This document shows, one piece after another, positions 55,840-64,000 of a DNA stretch of 64,000 nt (positions within the stretch are counted from its first letter, which is position 1; the number at the start of each line of letters is the position of its first letter). The position numbers and the translations under genes are program-made. Source of the DNA: Paracidovorax cattleyae (GTDB lineage Bacteria; Pseudomonadota; Gammaproteobacteria; Burkholderiales; Burkholderiaceae_C). Below the pieces are notes generated by a model, which was not told where the DNA came from, did not search any database, and was given only the letters and a program-made list of their open reading frames with translations. The stretch lies in the NCBI RefSeq assembly GCF_900104515.1, contig NZ_FNJL01000004.1, forward strand, positions 62,001 through 126,000, written 5' to 3'.

Positions 55840-56595
55840 ATGGCCTTCATCCGCTCCGTTCTCCATCTGCTCTGGATGGCCCTCACCGTGGTGCCCTACA
55901 CCCTCGCCATCCTCGTGGCCCGGCTGTTCGGCGCGCCCACGCGGGTGCGCTACCGCATCGCGCGTGCCTGGCTCAAGCTCAGCACCGACGCGGCCCGCGT
56001 GATCATGGGCATCCGCACCCGCATCACCGGCATGGAGCACCTGCCGAAGGATCCGGGGCAGGGCGTGGTACTGCTGGTCAAGCACCAGTCCACCTACGAA
56101 ACCTTCCTGATGCCGGCCATCATGCCGCGCCCCCTGGCGTACGTGTTCAAGAAGGAGTTGCTGCAGATCCCGTTCTTCGGCTGGTCCATCGGCAGCCTGG
56201 ACATGATCCATATCGACCGCAACCAGCGTGCGCGCGCCTTCGTCAAGGTCCTGCAGCAGGGCCGTGCGCTCCTGGCCCGCGGTACCTGGGTCATCATGTT
56301 CCCGGAGGGCACGCGCATCGACCGCGGCCAGAAGGGTGATTACAAGAGCGGCGGCACGCGCCTCGCCATCGAGGCCGGCGTGCCCGTGGTGCCCGTGGCC
56401 GTGACCTCGGCCAGGGTCTGGCCGCGCAAGGCCTTCGTCAAGCGTCCCGGCACGGTGGATGTCTCCATCGGCCGCCCCATTCCCTCCATCGGGCGCAAGC
56501 CCGACGAGCTCATGGCCGAAGTCGAAGCCTGGATCGAAGGCGAGATGCGGCGGCTGGATCCGGAAGCCTACGGAGCCTCCGGCACGGACCGGTGA
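55840..56595 (+). CDS. plsC: 1-Acyl-sn-glycerol-3-phosphate acyltransferase
   Basis: 251 residues. A membrane helix at about 5-27, then the acyltransferase core: KHQSTYETF (H-x4-E, the form common in betaproteobacterial PlsC) and MFPEGTRIDRGQ. Makes phosphatidic acid from lysophosphatidic acid in the inner membrane. Its TGA overlaps the next start. Confidence 0.94.
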   Translation: MAFIRSVLHLLWMALTVVPYTLAILVARLFGAPTRVRYRIARAWLKLSTDAARVIMGIRTRITGMEHLPKDPGQGVVLLVKHQSTYETFLMPAIMPRPLAYVFKKELLQIPFFGWSIGSLDMIHIDRNQRARAFVKVLQQGRALLARGTWVIMFPEGTRIDRGQKGDYKSGGTRLAIEAGVPVVPVAVTSARVWPRKAFVKRPGTVDVSIGRPIPSIGRKPDELMAEVEAWIEGEMRRLDPEAYGASGTDR

Positions 56596-57506
56596 TGCAG
56601 CGCCTGGTGCAGCTCGCACTGGATTTCTTCGGCGGCGACGGCGGCAGCGCCCCGCCGGTGTCGGCGCGCGGCCTAACCTCCGATGCCGCGCCCCCGGGCG
56701 TGGGCGATCCGGCAGAAGCGGGCGGACGCGACAACGTGCTGCGCGGGCCCATGGAGTTCCGCCATCCCCGGGCGAACCGCGAACTGCTGCTGGGCGACGT
56801 GCTGGTGGCCTATGCGCTGCAGCGTTCCCGCAGGCGCACCATCGGCTTCACCGTGGGCGCGGACGGGCTCTCCGTGCGGTCGCCCGGATGGGTCTCGCTC
56901 GCCAACGTGGATGCGGCCGTGCGGGAGAAGTCCGCCTGGATCCTGCGCAAGCTCGGCGAGGCGCAGGAACGCCAGCGGCGCCAGGAAGACGCACGCATCG
57001 CCTGGGGCGACGGGGCCGTGCTGCCTTACATGGGCGAGCCGCTCACCATCGTGCTGGATCCCGCCCACGGCTTCCGGGGGCAGGGCGGGGCACTGGTGTC
57101 CGGTCCGGGCGGAGCCCTCAGCCTCCATGTCGGCCTGCCCCGCGCGGCCACGCCCGTGCAGGTGCGCGATGCCGTGCAGGCGTGGCTGATGCGCGACGCG
57201 CGCCGCCATTTCACCGCCCGGCTGGACCATTTCGCGCCGCTCCTGGGGGTGCAGTGGCGCACGCTGCGGCTGTCGAGTGCGCACACCCGCTGGGGCAGCG
57301 CCCGCGCCGATGGATCCATCCGCCTGAACTGGCGCCTGCTGCACTACCGGCCCGCCATCATCGACTACGTGGTCGCTCATGAACTCTCGCACCTGCGCCA
57401 CATGGACCACAGCCCCCGTTTCTGGGACACGGTGGCGACCGTGGTGCCCGACTACGCCGCGCTGCGCGACCGACTGCGCGAGGATCCCGCGCCGCAGTGG
57501 GACTGA
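56595..57506 (+). CDS. SprT/YgjP-like zinc metallopeptidase (DUF45)
   Basis: 303 residues from the ATG at 56595 (a GTG at 56592 is also open). A Gly/Pro/Ala-rich lead of about 50 residues precedes the YgjP-type domain. The zinc motif is VAHELSHLRHMDHSPRFW (HExxH plus a downstream His). It also carries the typical RWGSARADGSIRLNWRL strand. Cytoplasmic; function in E. coli YgjP relatives is poorly known. Confidence 0.88.
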   Translation: MQRLVQLALDFFGGDGGSAPPVSARGLTSDAAPPGVGDPAEAGGRDNVLRGPMEFRHPRANRELLLGDVLVAYALQRSRRRTIGFTVGADGLSVRSPGWVSLANVDAAVREKSAWILRKLGEAQERQRRQEDARIAWGDGAVLPYMGEPLTIVLDPAHGFRGQGGALVSGPGGALSLHVGLPRAATPVQVRDAVQAWLMRDARRHFTARLDHFAPLLGVQWRTLRLSSAHTRWGSARADGSIRLNWRLLHYRPAIIDYVVAHELSHLRHMDHSPRFWDTVATVVPDYAALRDRLREDPAPQWD

Positions 57507-57552
57507 ACGCACCGCGTTGCCCCGGCCCGACCGGCTGGCACAGAATGCGGGC

Positions 57553-57996
57553 ATGACCACTTTCTCTCCATCCTCTTCTTCCCCCGCCGCCGAGGTTCTT
57601 CCCGCCGAAGGCTACGCGGGCGATGTCTCTCCCCAGACCGCATGGCAGTGGGTGCAGGGCGGCCGGGCCGTGCTGGTGGACGTGCGCACCGATGCGGAGC
57701 GCGACTGGGTGGGCTTCGTGCCGGGGGCCGTGGCCATTCCCTGGAAGGTCTATCCAGGCATGGCGCCCAACCCCGACTTCGACGAAGCCCTGCGTGCCGC
57801 CGTGCCCCCGGGCGGGCAGGCCGTGCTGCTGTGCCGCAGCGGCGTGCGCTCCGTGGCGGCGGCCCGCCGCGCGGCCGAGCTGGGGCTCACGGCCTACAAC
57901 ATCCTCGAAGGCTTCGAAGGCGATGCGGACGCCGAGGGCCACCGCAACCGCATGGGCGGCTGGCGCTTCCGCGGCCTGCCCTGGCGGCAGGGCTGA
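57553..57996 (+). CDS. Rhodanese-domain protein
   Basis: 147 residues from the ATG at 57553. Single rhodanese fold (AVLVDVRTDAERDWVGFVPG) with the active Cys in VLLCRSGVRSVAA, a six-residue loop typical of sulfurtransferases. Could move sulfane sulfur to a protein acceptor in the cytoplasm. Six bases separate its stop from the convergent PaiB-like gene. Confidence 0.88.
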   Translation: MTTFSPSSSSPAAEVLPAEGYAGDVSPQTAWQWVQGGRAVLVDVRTDAERDWVGFVPGAVAIPWKVYPGMAPNPDFDEALRAAVPPGGQAVLLCRSGVRSVAAARRAAELGLTAYNILEGFEGDADAEGHRNRMGGWRFRGLPWRQG

Positions 57997-58002
57997 CCTT
58001 TC

Positions 58003-58644
58003 TCAGAGCGGTTCGCGCGCTGGCGATGCCGCCTGCATGGCATCGGCCAGCGCCTCCTGCCCGCGGTCGCGCAGCGCCTGCACCGCTCCGGCGAAATCGC
58101 GGGCGTCGCGGTTCTGGCCGAGCTTGCGCTTGCCCTCCATGCGGGTGATGGCGATCTCGATGCCCACGATCTGCCGCACCATCGCATCCAGGTAGTCCGC
58201 GGGCGCATCCCCCATCTTCCAGGGGCGCTCCATGGCGGCTTCGTGCCTGCGCGTGAGCCGTGCGACCACCCCGCGCACGAACGCCTCGTCGTCACGTACG
58301 GCCATGCGGCCATGGACATGGACGGCTTCGTAGTTCCAGGTGGGCACGTGCCGATGGTGCTCGGCCTTGCCGGGATACCACTGCGGCGAGATGTACCCCT
58401 CGGCGCCGCGGAACACCACCAGTACCTCGCTCCCGTCCGCCACATCCGTCCACACCGGATTGGCGCGCGCCACATGGCCCGACAGCGTGCCGAGCGGCCC
58501 TTTGCCGGCATCCAGCAGGAACGGAAGATGGTTGGCATCCAGGCCCTGCGCACCCTGGGTGACCAGCATCCCCAGCGGATGGCTTTCGATGAGGCGATGC
58601 TGTTCGGACATCCGGGTTTCGGCGAAGGCGGCGGGCAGGTACAT
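58003..58644 (-). CDS. PaiB-like FMN-binding protein
   Basis: 213 residues from the ATG at 58644. Split-barrel flavin-binding fold of the FMN_bind_2 family: LPFLLDAGKGPLGTLSGHVA, FRGAEGYISPQWYP and VPTWNYEAVHVHGR are the conserved segments of Bacillus PaiB. Divergent from the MocR regulator 130 bases away, the common arrangement in which the regulator controls it. Probably a pyridoxamine-phosphate-oxidase-like flavoprotein rather than a DNA-binding protein. Confidence 0.85.
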   Translation of the reverse strand: MYLPAAFAETRMSEQHRLIESHPLGMLVTQGAQGLDANHLPFLLDAGKGPLGTLSGHVARANPVWTDVADGSEVLVVFRGAEGYISPQWYPGKAEHHRHVPTWNYEAVHVHGRMAVRDDEAFVRGVVARLTRRHEAAMERPWKMGDAPADYLDAMVRQIVGIEIAITRMEGKRKLGQNRDARDFAGAVQALRDRGQEALADAMQAASPAREPL

Positions 58645-58774
58645 GGTCGGAAGCGAGGGCAGATGGGCGGCAGCGGCAGGAGGAAGGCGCCGGACTGCCT
58701 GCGACTGTGCCCCATCGGTGGCATGATGGAAACGGCCACTTTGGCATGATTCACGCAGACCAGTCGGGAGACCC

Positions 58775-60259
58775 ATGACCGCTGCGCATTCCGGCCGCCG
58801 CAAGGGCCGGGACCTCCAGGCCGAACTCAAGGCGCGGATTCTCGACGGGACCTACCCCGCCGGTGCCTGCCTGCCATCCACGCGCAGCCTCGCCGCGGAG
58901 CGGGGGCTGGCCCGCAGCACCGTGTCCACGGTCTATGAGCAACTGGCGGCCGAAGGATTCATCGATTCACGATCCGGCGCCGCCAGCCGGGTGGCCCAGG
59001 GCGCGGCGCCTCTGGCTGGCGGAGGGCTCGAAGCCGGGGCGGGCGGCGCGTCCCGGGTGGATGGCGAGGTACGGCTGTCCGCGCTGGGCGAGCGTGTCCG
59101 GCAGCTGCAGCCCCCACGCGTCTCCACGCCGGCGGTCGTGCCGGAGGATCCAGCCGTCGTCGATTTCGTCTATGGCCCGCTCGCAGGGCGCGATTTCCCC
59201 ACGTCTGCCTGGGAGCGGGCCGTGCGGCAGGCCGGGCGCGAACGCCCGGAGCGGCTGGCCTACGGAGATCCCCGTGGAGACCCGGGCCTGCGCGCGGCCT
59301 TGCAGTCGCACCTGAGCCGCACCCGCGGGCTGGCCTGCCATCCCGACCAGTTGATGATCGTCAATGGTTCGCAGCAGGCGCTGGACCTGTGCGCCAGGCT
59401 GCTGGTGGATCCCGGCGACACCGTCGCGGTGGAAAACCCCGGATACCGCATGGCCCACCAGGTGTTCGAGGCCGCGGGAGCGCACCTCGCAGGGGTGGAA
59501 GTGGACGCACAGGGCCTGCGCACCGACCGTCTTCCCTGCGGGGAGGGTGCGCGCCTGGCCTGCGTCACGCCCACCCACCAGTTCCCCCTGGGCAGTTTCC
59601 TGTCCGTGCCCCGGCGGCATGCATTGCTGGCATGGGCGCAGCGGCAGGGCGCCTGGATCGTGGAGGACGACTACGACAGCGAATACCGCCACGCGCTGCG
59701 GGCAGACGCGACGCTCCATACGCTGGACGCGCACCAATCCGTCATCTACGTGGGAACCTTCTCCAAGACGCTCTCGCCCCAGCTGCGGCTGGGCTACATG
59801 GTGCTGCCCCGCGCGCTCGCGGACGTGTTCGCAGCCGCGCGCCGGCTGGGTGACCGGCATGCACCGTTCGGCACGCAGCGGGCCCTCGCCGCGATGATGG
59901 AAAGCGGCAGCTATGACCGCCACGTACGCCGCATCCGGCGCCTGCAGGACGCCCGGCGCACCGCGCTCCTCGAGTCCATCGGACAGTATTTCGGGGACCG
60001 TGCGGTGGTGGAGGGGGCCTCCGGTGGCCTGCATGTGGTCGTGCGGCTGCCCGGTGTGTCGTGCAGCCTGGAGCCGGACCTGGCAGCCCGGGCATTGCGC
60101 CACGGCGTGCGCATCTATCCGCTGGGCCCGTTCCACCTGCCCTCACAGGCCGATGTGCCGGACCGTCCGGCGGGCTTCGTGATGGGCTATGCCCTGCTGG
60201 AACCGGCGCAGGTGCAGGAGGGCGTGCGCCGTCTGGCGGCGGCTTTTCCCGGGGTATGA
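58775..60259 (+). CDS. MocR/PdxR-family regulator (GntR HTH fused to aminotransferase)
   Basis: 494 residues, ATG at 58775 with GGGAG upstream. N-terminal GntR winged helix (about 12-75: LPSTRSLAAERGLARSTVST) and a class I aminotransferase-like domain (about 120-490) with PLP Lys K331 in VGTFSKTLSPQLRLGY. Binds PLP or a PLP-amino acid adduct as effector and probably controls the divergent PaiB-like gene. Confidence 0.93.
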   Translation: MTAAHSGRRKGRDLQAELKARILDGTYPAGACLPSTRSLAAERGLARSTVSTVYEQLAAEGFIDSRSGAASRVAQGAAPLAGGGLEAGAGGASRVDGEVRLSALGERVRQLQPPRVSTPAVVPEDPAVVDFVYGPLAGRDFPTSAWERAVRQAGRERPERLAYGDPRGDPGLRAALQSHLSRTRGLACHPDQLMIVNGSQQALDLCARLLVDPGDTVAVENPGYRMAHQVFEAAGAHLAGVEVDAQGLRTDRLPCGEGARLACVTPTHQFPLGSFLSVPRRHALLAWAQRQGAWIVEDDYDSEYRHALRADATLHTLDAHQSVIYVGTFSKTLSPQLRLGYMVLPRALADVFAAARRLGDRHAPFGTQRALAAMMESGSYDRHVRRIRRLQDARRTALLESIGQYFGDRAVVEGASGGLHVVVRLPGVSCSLEPDLAARALRHGVRIYPLGPFHLPSQADVPDRPAGFVMGYALLEPAQVQEGVRRLAAAFPGV

Positions 60260-60304
60260 GCGCGCGGCCGGACCGATGCAGCGTCCGCCTGGCCGCGGCG
60301 CGCG

Positions 60305-60796
60305 TCACAGGGGCGGAATGCGCAGCTTCTGGCCCGGGTAGATCTTGTCCGGGTGCGTCAGCATGGGCTGGTTGGCTTCGAAGATGCGCGGGTACTTGTT
60401 GGCATCGCCGTAGTACTTCTTGGCGATCGCCGACAGCGTGTCGCCGCGCACCACGTCATGGTATTGCGCCTCAGGCTCCGACGCCTGCACGGCCATCTGG
60501 TTGTCCACGCTCGTCACGCCGGACACGTTGCCGCAACACAGCGTGACCTTCTCCTTGGCGGCCTGGGTCGGCGCCTCGCCTTGCACGGTCACCTTGCCTT
60601 CCGGGCCCGCGAATGCCACCCGCACATCGCGCACGCCCAGGTTCTGGGAGGCGATGTAGGTCTCGATCGCCTTGCCGGCGGTGGCGTTGAGTTCCTCCTG
60701 GCTCGGTGCGGCGGGCGCAGCGGCCGGTGCGGCATGTGCCTCCTTGCCCCCGAACAGCTTTTCCCCGGCTTCCTTGACGAAGCTGAAAAGTCCCAT
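60305..60796 (-). CDS. lysM: BON-LysM protein (Kbp/YgaU-like)
   Basis: 163 residues, ATG at 60796 with AAGGAGC seven bases upstream. A BON domain (about 30-105) is followed by a C-terminal LysM (about 112-163: HDVVRGDTLSAIAKKYYGD). No signal peptide, as in E. coli Kbp, a cytoplasmic potassium-binding protein. The Ala/Pro-rich insert [12 protein letters not shown] is a linker. Confidence 0.92.
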   Translation of the reverse strand: MGLFSFVKEAGEKLFGGKEAHAAPAAAPAAPSQEELNATAGKAIETYIASQNLGVRDVRVAFAGPEGKVTVQGEAPTQAAKEKVTLCCGNVSGVTSVDNQMAVQASEPEAQYHDVVRGDTLSAIAKKYYGDANKYPRIFEANQPMLTHPDKIYPGQKLRIPPL

Positions 60797-60971
60797 GGCA
60801 TTGCTCCTTTTTTCTGGATGAAAGAACGGCCGGCGGGTGCCGGCCCGGAACACTTTAGCGCCTGGTGACGCGCCCGACCTGTCGGACATCGGCCCGAGCC
60901 CGGCCGTGGGTCCGGGCCGGGGTGTGCCGCACGGAACAGTCGTGTTTGTAAAACTCGTGATAATCCGCCGC

Positions 60972-61742
60972 ATGACTTTTCTGGCCATCGACGTCGGCAA
61001 CACCCGCCTGAAATGGGCGATGTATGACGCCCCCAAGCCGGGCGCCGCCGTGCTGGCCCACGGCGCCGAATTCCTCGACCACATCGAGCGGCTCGCGGAC
61101 AGCGCCTGGGCGGGGCTGCCCGCGCCCACGCGCATGCTCGGCTGCGTGGTGGCCGGCGATGCCGTGCGCCGGCGCGTCATGGAGCAGATGGAGTGGTGGG
61201 ACGTGCCGTCCCACTGGGTCGTTCCCTCCGCGCAGGAAGCAGGGCTCGTCAACGGGTACGACCATCCCACGCGCCTGGGCTCTGACCGATGGGTGGCCAT
61301 GATCGGCGCGCGCCACCGGCTGCTGAGGCAGGGCACTGCGCGTCCCCTGGTGGTGGTGATGGTCGGAACGGCGGTGACCGTGGAAGCCATCGATGCCGAA
61401 GGCCGCTTCCTGGGAGGCCTCATCCTTCCGGGGCACGGCATCATGCTGAGAGCCCTGGAGTCCGGCACCGCGGGGCTGCACGTTCCCACGGGCGAAGTGA
61501 AGCTGTTTCCCACCAACACCAGCGATGCGCTCACCAGTGGCGGCACCTACGCCATCGCCGGTGCCGTGGAGCGGATGGTGCAGCACGTGATCCAGCACTG
61601 CGGCGAAGAGCCGGCCTGCATGATGACCGGGGGGGCCGGCTGGAAAATGGCGCCCAGCATGACCCGTCCGTTCGATCTCATCGAAAACCTGATCTTCGAG
61701 GGACTGCTCGCCATCGCGGCGGAGCGGTTCCCCGGGCCCTAG
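60972..61742 (+). CDS. coaX: Type III pantothenate kinase
   Basis: 256 residues from the ATG at 60972. ASKHA-fold kinase for the first step of CoA synthesis. [15 protein letters not shown] (phosphate 1), [12 protein letters not shown] and [20 protein letters not shown] (phosphate 2 region) are conserved. A TGATAATCC string just upstream may be a -10. No birA gene precedes it, unlike some relatives. Its stop overlaps the convergent TPR-like gene by four bases. Confidence 0.94.
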   Translation: MTFLAIDVGNTRLKWAMYDAPKPGAAVLAHGAEFLDHIERLADSAWAGLPAPTRMLGCVVAGDAVRRRVMEQMEWWDVPSHWVVPSAQEAGLVNGYDHPTRLGSDRWVAMIGARHRLLRQGTARPLVVVMVGTAVTVEAIDAEGRFLGGLILPGHGIMLRALESGTAGLHVPTGEVKLFPTNTSDALTSGGTYAIAGAVERMVQHVIQHCGEEPACMMTGGAGWKMAPSMTRPFDLIENLIFEGLLAIAAERFPGP

Positions 61743-62515
61743 CCTTCGGCGAGTTCCAGCCGGGCCAGTTCCACGGCCAGGCGTTCCGCCGCGTCGGCGG
61801 CTTCGGCGCCCGCCGCCTCCTCGTAGAGCTGGGCGGCCATGTCCTCGTACTGCTCCCCGTTCAGCATCAGGAGTGCATGGGCATGCTCGATGCGTCCGAT
61901 CACGGAGTGGGGGTTCAGGGCAAAGGACTCCGCGAAGAGGCGCAGGCTTTCCTCGCGGCGCGCGCCGTGGGTGATGCTGCCCACCATTTCACCGACCTTG
62001 TCGATCACCTCGGCATGGAACACGGCCAGTGCCAGCCGCGCGTCGGCATGGCGTTCGCTGAGCGCGATCGTGCGGTCCAGCGCCGTCCGCACCTGGCGCG
62101 TGAGGCCCAGCGCCAGCGCCTTGGCCACGCTGATGCCCTGGCTGTAGCGCCCGAGGGCGTACGCGTGCCAGAACCAGGCGTTCGGGTTGCCGGGCTCCGC
62201 ATCGGTCTGCGCCCGCGCACGCTGCGCCGCCGCGCCGAGCAGCTCGAGCCGGCGGCTTTCGCTGGGCTCCAGGTAGATCGCGTGCACGATCGTCGCCTTG
62301 TTGGCCGCGGTGACGCCCGCCCCGCCGGCCGCCAGCCCGACCCGGGCGGCTTCCTCGAACCTGCCGCTGTGGAACAGTGTCCAGGCCTCGAGCGCCGCGG
62401 GTTCCCGGGGGACGGGCTCCGCATCGCCCCGGTGCAGCCGCTCCCATTCGCGCAGCACATCGCCGGCGGTGAGGGCGTACTCGCCGGCATAGGGGAAGGG
62501 GGTCCAGGATGGCAT
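61739..62515 (-). CDS. TPR-like hypothetical protein
   Basis: 258 residues from the ATG at 62515 (AGGA six bases upstream). All-helical, Ala/Leu/Glu-rich; helix pairs such as [20 protein letters not shown] and [20 protein letters not shown] look like divergent TPR units. No signal peptide. It follows tetR by 35 bases on the same strand, so it may be in the regulated unit. No function is assigned. Confidence 0.75.
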   Translation of the reverse strand: MPSWTPFPYAGEYALTAGDVLREWERLHRGDAEPVPREPAALEAWTLFHSGRFEEAARVGLAAGGAGVTAANKATIVHAIYLEPSESRRLELLGAAAQRARAQTDAEPGNPNAWFWHAYALGRYSQGISVAKALALGLTRQVRTALDRTIALSERHADARLALAVFHAEVIDKVGEMVGSITHGARREESLRLFAESFALNPHSVIGRIEHAHALLMLNGEQYEDMAAQLYEEAAGAEAADAAERLAVELARLELAEG

Positions 62516-62550
62516 GGCGTGTCCTGCGTTCGTCCGGAAAAAGGGGCGCA

Positions 62551-63216
62551 TCATGTGGCGTCGGCCGGCTCGTGACTGTCGTCCAAAGCCTGGAGATGCA
62601 GGCGCTGACCGTCGGCGAGGTAGGGCCCCAGCAGCCCCAGCACATGCTGGGCCCCGCGCAGCAGCATGGTCCGTGCATTGGAAGGCTCCAGCGCGTGCCG
62701 CGGATCGCGGACGTATTCGAAGCTCAGCCAGTACGTGACGGCCACCATGAGATTGTCGGCCACGGTATCGAGTTCCCGTGGGCCGAACCGCAGCGAGCCT
62801 GCCTGCTCCATGCCCCGCAGCATGGCACGCACGGCGCCTGCCTTGCGTGCCAGCAGCTCCCGGAAATGCGTCTCGACATGCCGGTTGCGCGACATCAGGT
62901 CGTTGAGGTCCCGGTAGAGGAAGCGGTACTGCCAGATGCGCTCGAGCACTGCATGCAGCAGCAGCCGGGCCTCCTCCACGTCGCTGACCTCCGGAGCCGA
63001 CTCCAGCAGTTCGGATAACTCCGCTTCATAGCGTGCATAAAGCGCCTTGACCAGCTCGTCCTTGGCGGGATAGTGGTAGTAGAGGTTGCCCGGGCTGATG
63101 CGCAGCTCCGCCGAGATGGCCGTAGTGGACACATTGGGTTCCCCGAAGCGGTTGAACAGCTCCAGTGTTGTCTCCAGGATGCGCTCCGCGGTGCGCCGCG
63201 GCGCTTTCTTTGCCAT
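62551..63216 (-). CDS. TetR-family transcriptional regulator
   Basis: 221 residues from the ATG at 63216, with GGGAGG seven bases upstream. N-terminal TetR HTH (ERILETTLELFNRFGEPNVS then ISPGNLYYHYPAKDELV) and a helical ligand domain with the TetR_C-like WQYRFLYRDLNDLMSRN text typical of a group linked to fatty-acid or polyhydroxyalkanoate metabolism. Likely controls the downstream TPR-like gene or itself. Confidence 0.9.
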   Translation of the reverse strand: MAKKAPRRTAERILETTLELFNRFGEPNVSTTAISAELRISPGNLYYHYPAKDELVKALYARYEAELSELLESAPEVSDVEEARLLLHAVLERIWQYRFLYRDLNDLMSRNRHVETHFRELLARKAGAVRAMLRGMEQAGSLRFGPRELDTVADNLMVAVTYWLSFEYVRDPRHALEPSNARTMLLRGAQHVLGLLGPYLADGQRLHLQALDDSHEPADAT

Positions 63217-63488
63217 CTGTGCCTCCCTTGTGCCTTCGGCGGGGGGTAGTTGTCGACGTGCTCTTGCTGGCCCGTGCATGACGGACCCCGGCCCATGTTC
63301 CCCGCTCCTTTGCCGGCCCACTCTACCCTGCCGCGGCCTCCGCGTCCTGTTGCAGTGCATCATGCGGGGTCTTGCGGAAGGCAACCCTGCCGGCCCGCGG
63401 CTGCCCCTTGTGCGCTTCGTTACGGCAGCTTGTAACGCGATGGGATAATCCGCGTTCGGCCGCAAGGCGTCTTTGCTCAAAACGATCC

Positions 63489-64000
63489 ATGATTCTGGTC
63501 ACCGGCGGCGCGGGTTTCATCGGCGCCAATTTCGTCCTCGACTGGCTCGCGTGCGGCGATGAGCCCGTCGTCAACCTCGACAAGCTCACCTACGCAGGCA
63601 ATCTGCAGAACCTCGCCTCGCTGCAGGGCGATGCGCGCCATCTGTTCGTCCAGGGGGACATCGGCGACCGGGAGCTTCTCGCCCGGCTGCTTGCCGAGCA
63701 CCGGCCGCGGGCCATCGTGAATTTCGCGGCAGAATCGCATGTGGACCGCTCCATCCATGGCCCGGAAGATTTCATCCAGACCAACGTGGTCGGCACCTTC
63801 CGCCTGCTCGAGGCCGTCCGCGCGTACTGGCAGTCCCTGCCCGGGGATGAGCGCGCCGCCTTCCGGTTCCTGCACGTCTCCACCGACGAGGTCTATGGCA
63901 CCCTGGCGCCTCAGGACCCCGCCTTCGCCGAAACCCATTCCTACGAACCCAACAGCCCGTACTCCGCCAGCAAGGCAGCCAGCGACCACCTCGTCCGGGC
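63489..64000 (+). CDS. rfbB: dTDP-glucose 4,6-dehydratase, 5' part (runs off the window)
   Basis: 170 complete codons from the ATG at 63489 to the right edge. SDR-fold enzyme for dTDP-rhamnose: NAD site VTGGAGFIGANF at the start, FAAESHVDRSI, the active-site HVSTDEVYGTL, and the start of YSASKAASDHLV. The rest of the rfb cluster should follow to the right. A GATAAT at 63444-63449 may belong to its promoter, but no good -35 is seen. Confidence 0.95.
   Translation, partial: MILVTGGAGFIGANFVLDWLACGDEPVVNLDKLTYAGNLQNLASLQGDARHLFVQGDIGDRELLARLLAEHRPRAIVNFAAESHVDRSIHGPEDFIQTNVVGTFRLLEAVRAYWQSLPGDERAAFRFLHVSTDEVYGTLAPQDPAFAETHSYEPNSPYSASKAASDHLVR

Noticed and set aside
55840-56595. PlsC motif I with Glu instead of Asp (H-x4-E) as a defect
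   Set aside because: To my knowledge this form is common in betaproteobacterial PlsC proteins, so it is not unusual.

Overview
The window is GC-rich, densely coded DNA from a betaproteobacterium. It looks like Comamonadaceae, most likely the plant-associated Acidovorax/Paracidovorax group (P. avenae or citrulli type). This rests on several things: the gene order glyQ-glyS-gmhB-plsC and fabA-fabB, Bug-type binding proteins, a lipase/foldase pair, an Rhs remnant typical of that family, and one well-formed plant-inducible-promoter (PIP) box, the target of HrpX/HrpB regulators. The species call is inference; no rRNA or other marker gene is present.

Layout. 1-410: 3' end of an amino-acid-type binding protein. 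355-8974 (minus strand): a compact, largely translationally coupled operon of eight genes: secreted cupin, KAS III-like enzyme, stand-alone NRPS adenylation-thiolation protein, VOC protein, GNAT, N-hydroxylating monooxygenase, diaminobutyrate aminotransferase and diaminobutyrate decarboxylase. The last two should make 1,3-diaminopropane, which the monooxygenase and GNAT could turn into an N-hydroxy-N-acyl amine. No NIS synthetase, condensation or thioesterase domain is present, so the product is unknown; this is the best candidate for an undescribed system. 8975-9790 is a gene-poor, AT-richer gap.

9791-24644: housekeeping and stress genes (ROK kinase, trehalose operon otsB-GH15-otsA, trxC, cca, GST, a 7TMR diguanylate cyclase, 5-formyl-THF cyclo-ligase, soluble lytic transglycosylase, MBL hydrolase). 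24652-30813: a complete ribose operon rbsBACRKD, with a tandem LacI-type operator at 30915-30938. 31151-34407: acyl-CoA ligase, an alpha/beta hydrolase, and a small unknown gene under the PIP box (a candidate type III effector). 34633-40522: phenylalanine/tyrosine catabolism (phhA, hppD), a Bug protein, lipase and foldase, and an AsnC/Lrp regulator with a 34-bp perfect palindrome in the shared upstream region.

41469-43068: a decayed Rhs toxin gene joined to remnants that resemble an immunity gene. 43313-57996: corC-lnt, an asparaginase with a divergent LysR gene, fabA-fabB, a TsdA-like dihaem cytochrome, and the glyQS-plsC block ending in a SprT-like protease and a rhodanese. 58003-64000: a divergent PaiB-like/MocR pair, a LysM/BON protein, coaX, a TPR-like protein, a TetR regulator and the start of rfbB. 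I saw no tRNA, rRNA, CRISPR array, prophage or intact insertion sequence.
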